IMG/VR virus record: IMGVR_UViG_3300005513_000011
Span: 1-38,242 of that record
Direction: 5' to 3' (one strand)
Length of the DNA stretch: 38,242 nt
DNA from: a virus
The notes beneath the pieces were generated by a model. That model did no database searches. It saw only the letters and a list, made by a program, of their open reading frames with translations, and was not told the origin of the DNA. Below, in pieces: positions 7,944 through 14,018 of the stretch. The number at the start of each line of letters is the position of its first letter. Within the stretch, counting starts at the first letter, position 1. The position numbers were made by a program, and so were the translations under genes.

Positions 7944-9221
7944 CTACCTACAGTTGACCGTCCACAATTGATCCAAGCGAGTCGTGTAGCTCTGGCTCAT
8001 CATTTCACGCCGCATGACCCATTCTGGGTTACTTGGGACGCTTGCCGCTCGCAGCGTCCCCCTTCCCCACCGCTCGTTGATCTGATCCAGTACAGCCATG
8101 ACCTTGGTAGACTCTGTCGGTTGAGAAGCCGCAAACAGATCATCCGTGTATTCACCTGGCTGACACAGGTTCATCAGCAATACCTCGGCCTTGCTGTACT
8201 TGAAACCAGGGCGATACACCCGATCCAGCGCATCCACTGCAGCCTTGGTCAGTAGCCGGACGTCATCCGTGGGGTAAGGCATATCGATCACAACACCATT
8301 GGCGTACTTCGCCTCCTCCGGATTGAACATGCCGGTGCGAATGCTCACGCGCACTTTCCTGCACAGCGAGTTCTGCGCCCTGAGCTTTTCTGAGGCGCGC
8401 ATCATGTACGTGGCCACCGCTTCCTTTATCGGAGCCAGTTCCGTCAGGCGGGTGCCGAACATTCGACTGCAGCAGATCTCCTGTTTCGGCGGATCGGGCT
8501 CATCTAGCTCCAGACAGGGAGTGCCAGCCAGTTCGCGCGCTGTCTTTTCGATCACCACACTGAAGTTTTTACGCAGTGTCCAAGGGTCGGCTTTGGCCAG
8601 ATCCATCGCACTCTTGATTCCCATGGTATCCAGATGCGCTTTCATTCGACGCCCTACACCCCACACCTCTGAAACGTCGGTATTTCGCAGTACCCAGTCA
8701 CGCTTAGTTGGGTCGCAAATATTGACGACGCCCCCCGTCTGCGCCTGCAGGCGTTTGGCCGTATGGTTGGCAAGCTTGGCCAGGGTTTTGGTGTGAGCAA
8801 TCCCCACGCCCACTGGTATGCCGGCACACCTCAGTACCTGGTTCCGGATCTGCCGTCCGAGGCTATCTAGAGTGTTGATGCCGGTCAGGTCGACGAACGC
8901 TTCGTCGATGCTGTAGACCTCGACTGCGGGCACCATGGACTCAATCAGCGTCATGACGCGCTCACTCATGTCACCGTACAGCGCGTAATTCGAGGAGAAC
9001 GGGACGATGCCGTGCTGCTTAAGCTTGTGCTTGATCTGGAAGTACGGCTCGCCCATTTTCACGTATGGCTTGGCGTCGTAGCTGCGGGCGATGACGCAGC
9101 CGTCGTTATTCGATAAGACAACGATTGGGACCTTTGCCAAGTCAGGACGGAACACCCGCTCGCAGCTAGCGTAGAAGCTGTTGCAATCGATCAGGCCAAA
9201 CACCGGCACCTGCCTAGACAT
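7944..9221 (-). CDS. umuC: UmuC-like Y-family DNA polymerase (translesion, pol V catalytic subunit)
   Basis: This 425-residue protein has the UmuC length and layout. The Y-family catalytic motifs are V-F-G-L-I-D-C-N-S-F-Y (Asp12) and V-Y-S-I-D-E-A-F-V-D-L (Asp106, Glu107). They are followed by the V-G-V-G-I-A-H-T-K-T-L-A-K-L-A-N segment and a W-G-V-G-R-R-M helix-hairpin-helix-like motif. It copies past DNA lesions together with cleaved UmuD. I chose ATG 9221 over the upstream GTG/ATG at 9239. It starts right at the motif and overlaps the umuD stop by 8 bases, giving translational coupling. Expression should be SOS-controlled from the LexA box in front of umuD. Such cassettes are common passengers of Pseudomonas prophages and plasmids. 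Confidence 0.95.
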   Translation of the reverse strand: MSRQVPVFGLIDCNSFYASCERVFRPDLAKVPIVVLSNNDGCVIARSYDAKPYVKMGEPYFQIKHKLKQHGIVPFSSNYALYGDMSERVMTLIESMVPAVEVYSIDEAFVDLTGINTLDSLGRQIRNQVLRCAGIPVGVGIAHTKTLAKLANHTAKRLQAQTGGVVNICDPTKRDWVLRNTDVSEVWGVGRRMKAHLDTMGIKSAMDLAKADPWTLRKNFSVVIEKTARELAGTPCLELDEPDPPKQEICCSRMFGTRLTELAPIKEAVATYMMRASEKLRAQNSLCRKVRVSIRTGMFNPEEAKYANGVVIDMPYPTDDVRLLTKAAVDALDRVYRPGFKYSKAEVLLMNLCQPGEYTDDLFAASQPTESTKVMAVLDQINERWGRGTLRAASVPSNPEWVMRREMMSQSYTTRLDQLWTVNCR

Positions 9222-9639
9222 GACTGCGCACGCTACCAATGATCACGCCCCAGATCGCCAGCTCATCGCCTTCCATGACGTAACGCGGCGGGTACTTCGG
9301 GTTTTCAGACAGCAGGATGACCTCTTTCCCACGGATGCACAGCCGCTTGCAAAGCGGTTCGTTGTTGAGCAGCGCAACGACAATATGCCCATGCGCCGGC
9401 TCCAGTGAACGATCCACTACTGCTAAATCGCCGTCAAAGATACCCGCCCCCTGCATGCTCTCTCCGGCAATTTTCACCAAGTAAACATGCGGGGCACGAA
9501 TGTTGAGCACTTCGTCGAGCGAGATGTGTGTTTCGATGTGATCCGCTGCCGGCGAAGGAAAACCCGCTGGCACTCGAAAAAGGCAAAGAGGTAATTTCCG
9601 ACCGGCCACAGCAATAGGGCCTAGGATTGAAAAGCTCAT
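9214..9639 (-). CDS. umuD: UmuD-like S24 autoprotease, translesion polymerase subunit
   Basis: This 141-residue protein matches UmuD in size. The self-cleavage site is Ala25-Gly26 in V-P-A-G-F-P-S-P-A-A-D. The catalytic Ser61 lies in G-E-S-M, and Lys98 in L-C-K-R-L. RecA filaments trigger self-cleavage to UmuD', which then activates UmuC. Note Ala-Gly rather than the Cys-Gly of the E. coli chromosomal protein. ATG 9639 follows GGAAG with a 9-base spacer, and the LexA box lies 19 bases upstream of the start. It overlaps umuC in a two-gene operon. Confidence 0.95.
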   Translation of the reverse strand: MSFSILGPIAVAGRKLPLCLFRVPAGFPSPAADHIETHISLDEVLNIRAPHVYLVKIAGESMQGAGIFDGDLAVVDRSLEPAHGHIVVALLNNEPLCKRLCIRGKEVILLSENPKYPPRYVMEGDELAIWGVIIGSVRSHV

Positions 9640-9657
9640 GACGCACGACTTCCGATA

Positions 9658-9673
9658 CTGTACGAATATACAG
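9658..9673 (-). promoter_or_regulatory. LexA box (SOS operator) of umuDC
   Basis: CTGTACGAATATACAG is a perfect CTGT-N8-ACAG palindrome, 19 bases upstream of the umuD ATG. It predicts repression by LexA and induction by DNA damage. Confidence 0.92.
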
Positions 9674-9777
9674 TTAACGTTCAGAACGGCGCTCGGTCAA
9701 TTTCTGTAGGAAATATCGGATAGACGGGAGGGGGGTGTTCTCATGATTGGAAACAGAAAAATGATGACCAGCATCTG

Positions 9778-10572
9778 TCAGAACAACCCGCCCAACGCTG
9801 CCGGTTCCCAGTTCATGATCACCAGCTCGCCACTCACTTCGGTCTTCCCCTGCCGCTGATTGGCTGTGGTGTAGCGGATGTCCAGAGTCTCAAAGTGGAA
9901 GCCTTCGAACACGCGGCGGATGTCAGGATGATCGTTGATGCTGACCATCACTTTGCCTTTGCAGCGGCGCATGAAGTCGGCCATCCGTTCGTAGTTCTCG
10001 AATGAAAAGTCCACACCGTAGCCGGCGGTCTGCCAGTAAGGCGGGTCCATGTAGTGAAAGGTGTGAGCACGGTCGTATCGTTCAGCGCATTCAAGCCAGG
10101 GGAGGTTTTCGACATAGGTGCCGGACAGGCGTTGCCATGCGGCCGAGAGGTTTTCCTCGATGCGTAGCAGGTTGATGGCCGGGGCAGTCGTCGCCGTGCC
10201 GAATGTCTGACCCGAGACCTTGCCGGCGAAGGCATGGTGCTGCAGGTAGAAGAATCGGGCGGCGCGCTGGATGTCGGTGAGGGTTTCAGGGCGGGTCATC
10301 TTCTGCCATTCGAACACCTGCCGCGAACTCAGCGCCCATTTGAACTGGCGCACGAACTCTTCGAGGTGGTTCTGCACGACGCGGTAAAGCGTGACCAGGT
10401 CGCCGTTGATGTCGTTGAGGACTTCGACCGGAGATGGCTGGGGCTTCATGAAGTAGAGCGCGGCGCCGCCGGCAAAAACTTCGACATAGCATTCGTGTGG
10501 CGGAAAAAGCGGAAGTAGGCGGTCGGCCAGGCGGCGTTTGCCGCCCATCCAAGGGATGATGGGTGTAGACAT
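9778..10572 (-). CDS. Dam-type (D12 class) DNA N6-adenine methyltransferase
   Basis: This 264-residue protein has the D12-class motif order. It starts with the P-W-M-G-G-K-R-R-L AdoMet motif (residues 7-15), followed by motif I, Y-V-E-V-F-A-G-G-A-A-L-Y-F (29-41). The catalytic D-P-P-Y is at 176-179. It should transfer methyl groups from S-adenosylmethionine to adenine N6 in a short recognition site; the site cannot be told from sequence. The open frame extends upstream, but the real start is ATG 10572 (MSTPIIPWMGGK), where similarity begins. A perfect LexA box lies 17 bases upstream, so it should be SOS-induced rather than simply a late gene. Phage methylases often protect DNA against host restriction or alter regulation; either role is inference. 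Confidence 0.93.
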   Translation of the reverse strand: MSTPIIPWMGGKRRLADRLLPLFPPHECYVEVFAGGAALYFMKPQPSPVEVLNDINGDLVTLYRVVQNHLEEFVRQFKWALSSRQVFEWQKMTRPETLTDIQRAARFFYLQHHAFAGKVSGQTFGTATTAPAINLLRIEENLSAAWQRLSGTYVENLPWLECAERYDRAHTFHYMDPPYWQTAGYGVDFSFENYERMADFMRRCKGKVMVSINDHPDIRRVFEGFHFETLDIRYTTANQRQGKTEVSGELVIMNWEPAALGGLF

Positions 10573-10588
10573 GAAAGCAAGACCTTTA

Positions 10589-10604
10589 CTGTATGGATAA
10601 ACAG
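10589..10604 (-). promoter_or_regulatory. LexA box (SOS operator) of the methylase gene
   Basis: CTGTATGGATAAACAG is a perfect CTGT-N8-ACAG palindrome placed 17 bases upstream of the methylase ATG. It is the second such box in the window. It could also control a plus-strand transcript ending at the terminator at 10678-10722. Confidence 0.88.
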
Positions 10605-10677
10605 GTGCTAGGCTCGCCGCGCTTTGTGCACGGAGCAAGAGCCTTGGCTGGACTTGCAGGGACAATCTGCAGGGACG

Positions 10678-10722
10678 GCGGTCGATCCGGATGTTGACGC
10701 ATCCGGACCGGCCGCTCTTTTT
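10678..10722 (+). terminator. Strong plus-strand intrinsic terminator
   Basis: Stem GCGG (10678-10681) with CCGC (10712-10715) and inner CCGGATG (10687-10693) with CATCCGG (10700-10706) form about 15 pairs with one mismatch. TCTTTTT follows on the + strand. No + strand gene precedes it, so it may end a small RNA. Confidence 0.65.
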
Positions 10723-11264
10723 CACTTCGGAGTTGAGACTTCTTTGGCGTAGGCCTGACAGGCCGCAAGGGCGATCAGCCCCCGGTCACCGTCGTCGGTG
10801 ACGCCGATAATTCGTTGAGCATGCGCTGGGTCAAGTTCGGCTCTTGTGGGGCCATGAACCACGCCGCCGGTGGCGGTGGTGGCTGACACCGAGCCGTTAC
10901 CGGCGGTTGCGGTGGCGTCGAGTAGGACTGACAAGCGCAGATCAGCAGTGGCAAGGCGGTCGCGCAGGCGACTTTGATCACGTTGGACATCGTTCAAGGC
11001 TCGGTAATGGGTTTGCTCGCTGGTAGCAAGACGCTGTTCGAGCGCGAGGCGCCTGTCTTGTTCGGCACGCTGCTGCGCGGCCGAGGCCAGATTCAGTTGG
11101 TTGAGAGTTTCGGTGTGGAAGCGGGCCTGCTCTGCGAGCTGTTTGCCGTAGCGCCAATCCTGCACTTGCCAGGTAATGGACGCAGAACCACCGGACAAGA
11201 CGACCAGCACCAAGCCTTTGGCCAGGAGCCGATACGATGCAGGGATCAGTTCACCTAGACACAT
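10722..11264 (-). CDS. Rz-like inner-membrane spanin (i-spanin)
   Basis: This 180-residue protein has an N-terminal hydrophobic segment (about residues 11-28, L-L-A-K-G-L-V-L-V-V-L). A long Q/R/E/A-rich helical periplasmic region (about 35-110) and a variable tail follow: the Rz topology. Together with the Rz1 lipoprotein it would fuse inner and outer membranes at the last step of lysis. ATG 11264 overlaps the endolysin stop (11255), giving coupling; the longer upstream frame lies inside the endolysin gene and is rejected. Rz1 is nested in another frame (10775-10990). Confidence 0.88.
   Translation of the reverse strand: MCLGELIPASYRLLAKGLVLVVLSGGSASITWQVQDWRYGKQLAEQARFHTETLNQLNLASAAQQRAEQDRRLALEQRLATSEQTHYRALNDVQRDQSRLRDRLATADLRLSVLLDATATAGNGSVSATTATGGVVHGPTRAELDPAHAQRIIGVTDDGDRGLIALAACQAYAKEVSTPK
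10775..10990 (-). CDS. Rz1-like outer-membrane spanin lipoprotein, nested in Rz
   Basis: This 71-residue protein lies wholly inside the Rz gene in another frame. It has a short signal peptide with a lipobox-like L-L-I-C-A-C (lipidated Cys20 expected). A proline-rich mature part follows (P-P-Q-P-P and P-P-P-P-P), the hallmark of Rz1 proteins. It would be anchored in the outer membrane and pair with Rz across the periplasm. ATG 10990. The nested arrangement is the classic lambda layout and explains why this frame stays open inside Rz. Confidence 0.85.
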   Translation of the reverse strand: MSNVIKVACATALPLLICACQSYSTPPQPPVTARCQPPPPPAAWFMAPQEPNLTQRMLNELSASPTTVTGG

Positions 11265-11809
11265 AACACCGCCCTCGCCCGCTCCCACAACTCCAGCCGA
11301 TCCTGCAGGCCGTTGAGACCGCCGTTGATCCTGCGGGTGATCGTGTTGAATTCGTTTTGATCGGCCAGCGCATTCAGCCCATTCACCGACCAGAACCACG
11401 CAGCCGACTCGGCGGCCCACTGCGGGAGTTCCAGCAGCTCAGGCGTGCGCAGCAATCGCTCGTCACCGAACAGCGCCAAGCTGCAGCGCAGGTAATTGTC
11501 GTGGCCGGTGACCTGGAACAGACCCCGACCGCGATAACGCTGGCCATCACCATCCGCTGCCGGGGTGTTACCCAGTTTCGCGGCCAGAGCACCGGTGTCG
11601 TATTTGCTCAGGTATTGGTCGCCGCCCAGCTCCCGGACGTACTGCAACTGACCCGACTCGTGACCGACTTGAGCCAGGAACGCGGCTTGGCGTTTCGGCG
11701 TGTTTATCTGTCGATGGACCATGGCTGCGTTAAGGGCGGATACAAAAACGCCCGCTTGGCGGCGGGCGTTGGGCATGATGGATTGCAGTTGCTGTTCGGT
11801 CAGTGACAT
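11255..11809 (-). CDS. Endolysin, glycoside hydrolase family 19
   Basis: This 184-residue protein has no signal peptide. It is a GH19 (chitinase-like) lysozyme that cuts peptidoglycan sugar chains. The catalytic region is F-L-A-Q-V-G-H-E-S-G (Glu51) followed by Y-V-R-E-L (Glu60). The substrate-groove motif Y-R-G-R-G-L-F-Q-V-T-G-H-D-N-Y comes next. ATG 11809 follows AAGGAG with a 6-base spacer. With no export signal it depends on the holin, which in this phage lies 21 kb away next to the terminase. Its stop overlaps the Rz start. Confidence 0.93.
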   Translation of the reverse strand: MSLTEQQLQSIMPNARRQAGVFVSALNAAMVHRQINTPKRQAAFLAQVGHESGQLQYVRELGGDQYLSKYDTGALAAKLGNTPAADGDGQRYRGRGLFQVTGHDNYLRCSLALFGDERLLRTPELLELPQWAAESAAWFWSVNGLNALADQNEFNTITRRINGGLNGLQDRLELWERARAVLCV

Positions 11810-11838
11810 CGGTGTCTCCTTAAGTTGTGAGAAAGGCG

Positions 11839-12888
11839 CTATTGCTTGAGCTGAACGACCTTCAGATCCTTCGCCGCTTTTTTCTTCTTGCCCTTGGCTT
11901 TCGCTTTACCCTTCCTGCCGCCGTTGCACTCGACCGTCGTGCTCCAGCCGGCCTGGGTGAACACCTGTTCCACCGAATCAACCAGGTACTCGCCATCGAG
12001 GCCGAGCTTGAAACCCTGGGCGTTGATCAAGCGCTCGGCGAACAGGTCGGTGCGCCCGGGCATTTCCAGCCGGACACCAGCGGTGGAACGGTTGAAGGCG
12101 GTGAGACGTGCCTTGGCGGCGGCTTCGGCGGCGGACTTGTTCGGATAGATGTGGCGATCGGTATGCACCGGCGGCAACCCGTCCGGCGACTCGTCGTTGT
12201 CCAAGGTGACTACCGCGAGCTTTCCAGTTTTCTTGTCCTGATGCTTGGTCGATACCGCCTTGTGTGTGTTGCGATCACCAAGACGAAATTGAAAGCGACT
12301 GACGTCGCGCCGTTGAATCAGGACCACACCGAAAGACTTGCCCGAGGCGCTCTGCCCGCCTTGGCGTGACATCACCAGCAGCTTGCCGTCGGCGACTTTG
12401 GCGGTGCAGTCGTACTGCTTGGCCAGACGCGTGATGAAATTGAAATCCGATTCATTGAGCTGATCGGCACGCGGCACTTTGGTTTGCACTGAGCACACAG
12501 GCTGCCAGCCATTGCGTGCAGCGATATCAGCCACGATCCGCGACAACGGTACGTTCTCCCAACTGCCGCTGCGCACGGTCTTGCCACTGCCGCGCATGTC
12601 GCTGGCCTTGCCAGTGATCACCAGCGTATCCGGCGGGCCGGATAACTCGATCTCATCGACGATGTAACGGCCGATGCGAGTCAATTTGGTTTCTGTATAG
12701 CCGAGGAAAATCTCGATGCTGGCCCCGCGTGGAGGCAGCACCACCGCGCCGTCGCGGTCGTCGATGCGCAGTTCGAATTCGTCGGACTCCATACCAGGCT
12801 TGTCAGTGGTTTTGAGTTGCAGCAGTCGGTCGTTGATCCGCTGCGTGATGTCGGCGCCGTCGGCGACGATTCGGAAGGCGGGGGTCAT
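11839..12888 (-). CDS. P2 gpD-like baseplate hub (phage late control D family)
   Basis: This 349-residue protein matches P2 gpD in size and position (after X and U). It has the typical M-T-P-A-F-R-I-V-A-D-G-A-D-I-T start and a D-E-F-E-L-R-I-D-D-R-D-G segment. It forms the central hub of the baseplate that carries the gpV spike. The tail is lysine-rich (K-A-K-G-K-K-K-K-A). ATG 12888 has only a weak GGA upstream, and an intrinsic terminator lies just before it (12902-12925), so its expression probably relies on read-through. Confidence 0.93.
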   Translation of the reverse strand: MTPAFRIVADGADITQRINDRLLQLKTTDKPGMESDEFELRIDDRDGAVVLPPRGASIEIFLGYTETKLTRIGRYIVDEIELSGPPDTLVITGKASDMRGSGKTVRSGSWENVPLSRIVADIAARNGWQPVCSVQTKVPRADQLNESDFNFITRLAKQYDCTAKVADGKLLVMSRQGGQSASGKSFGVVLIQRRDVSRFQFRLGDRNTHKAVSTKHQDKKTGKLAVVTLDNDESPDGLPPVHTDRHIYPNKSAAEAAAKARLTAFNRSTAGVRLEMPGRTDLFAERLINAQGFKLGLDGEYLVDSVEQVFTQAGWSTTVECNGGRKGKAKAKGKKKKAAKDLKVVQLKQ

Positions 12889-12901
12889 TTATTTTTTCCA
12901 T

Positions 12902-12925
12902 AAAAAAACCCGCACGAGGCGGGTT
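12902..12925 (-). terminator. Intrinsic terminator between tail genes X and D
   Basis: Stem AACCCGC (12907-12913) with GCGGGTT (12919-12925) and a 5-base loop is followed on the - strand by a run of seven T. It sits inside the late operon, so late transcripts must read through it. Confidence 0.75.
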
Positions 12926-12979
12926 CTGAAGGGGTCGTAACTGCAGGAGCTTCAAGTCCTACGCGCTGACTATAGTCAA

Positions 12980-13186
12980 TCAATTCCACAGTGCTATGCC
13001 TTCTTCAATAGGACCAGGTAGATCCGGCAGCTCGATTACGATGCCGGCGCGGTAAGGTTGCACCTCATCGGCCAAGCCCTGATTGGCATCGAGCACCGCC
13101 TCAACCGTGCCCTCAAGATGCCCATAGGCGTGGTAACAAAGGGTGTCCAGCAGATCCCCATCAGACGTTCTGCAGGTCGTCGCCAT
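12980..13186 (-). CDS. P2 gpX-like tail protein with LysM-like fold
   Basis: This 68-residue protein (MATTCRTSDGDLLDTLCYHAYG...) matches P2 gpX: G-D-x-L-D-x-L-C-Y-x-x-Y-G, then V-x-A-V-L-x-A-N-x-G-L-A, then I-x-L-P-D-L-P. This is the LysM-like pattern. It is needed for tail assembly. I chose ATG 13186, where similarity starts; it overlaps the end of gpU by 26 bases. The 25 extra upstream codons lie within the gpU gene. Confidence 0.88.
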   Translation of the reverse strand: MATTCRTSDGDLLDTLCYHAYGHLEGTVEAVLDANQGLADEVQPYRAGIVIELPDLPGPIEEGIALWN

Positions 13187-14006
13187 AACGCACAAACTCC
13201 AAAGTAAACGCCTGCTTGCGCGGGATCCCGCCCTGCAGCAGCGCGCTCTGTTCTTCTTCAACGTTTTTCAGGCACCAGGTGCCGAGCACGTCGCCATAGC
13301 CGGTAGTCAAGGTTAGCGGCTTGAGTTGGGCACCGAGGCTGCGCAGAGTGTCCAGTTGTTTGATCCCGCCTTTGAAGCCCGGAAAGATCGCGCCCTTGAG
13401 CGTGATCTTTTCCTCACCGATACCGACCGCTTGCTGTGCCGGCCGACGGGTGAGTCGCTCCTGCGAAGCCCATCTAAACTCAGTCGAGCGCCGCAGTTCA
13501 TCAAAGGCTGCGGTGTCCAGATTGAAGTAGTAGGACTGCGCCTGCGGATCCTGTGGTTGCACGATCAGCAGATGCGGGAACGGCTTCACCGCTTCCGGCA
13601 AAGGCGTGGCATCACCGCCCAGCGATCCGGTCGGAACGATGTTGGCCAGTGACGGGCTGACCTTGCCGGCGACTTTGTTGATTGCGGTGGACGCCCGGGC
13701 AGCCTGTTCCTTCAGCTCACCCATGCGTTCATCGATCTGCGATACGGCACGCGTGGCTTTGTTGTACGTGGCCACCACCTGGCCGACCTTGGCTTGAGCA
13801 GCATTGACGCCGCGCATAACACGCTGCAGCTTTTCTCCCATTGCCGGACCGACAAAGGGAATGCCTTCCAGCTCCGAGGCCGCGCCGCTGATCTCGCTGA
13901 TGGCACCGTTGACTGGCCCCATCATGCCGTCGAGGCTGCGCCGGCCACTCTCTCCTGCTGCCGCCAGATATTTCAGTCCCGATTGCAGCTGCTCCATGTA
14001 GGCCAT
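13161..14006 (-). CDS. P2 gpU-like tail terminator with long N-terminal extension
   Basis: The C-terminal ~140 residues match the GpU family, from about P-F-P-H-L-L-I-V through A-F-T-L-E-F-V-R-Y-G-D-D. This family caps the contractile tail. P2 gpU is about 159 residues, so the first ~140 residues here are an addition: a helical Ala/Ser-rich region with a likely coiled coil. ATG 14006 has a strong GGAGGG just upstream (spacer of about 4). It overlaps gpX at its end. The extension may be a fused separate domain; its role is unknown. Confidence 0.88.
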   Translation of the reverse strand: MAYMEQLQSGLKYLAAAGESGRRSLDGMMGPVNGAISEISGAASELEGIPFVGPAMGEKLQRVMRGVNAAQAKVGQVVATYNKATRAVSQIDERMGELKEQAARASTAINKVAGKVSPSLANIVPTGSLGGDATPLPEAVKPFPHLLIVQPQDPQAQSYYFNLDTAAFDELRRSTEFRWASQERLTRRPAQQAVGIGEEKITLKGAIFPGFKGGIKQLDTLRSLGAQLKPLTLTTGYGDVLGTWCLKNVEEEQSALLQGGIPRKQAFTLEFVRYGDDLQNV

Positions 14007-14018
14007 TGGCCCTCCTCG

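Noticed and set aside
10572-10725. N-terminal extension of the methylase frame
   Set aside because: Similarity begins at MSTPIIPW; the extension crosses the LexA box and the plus-strand terminator.
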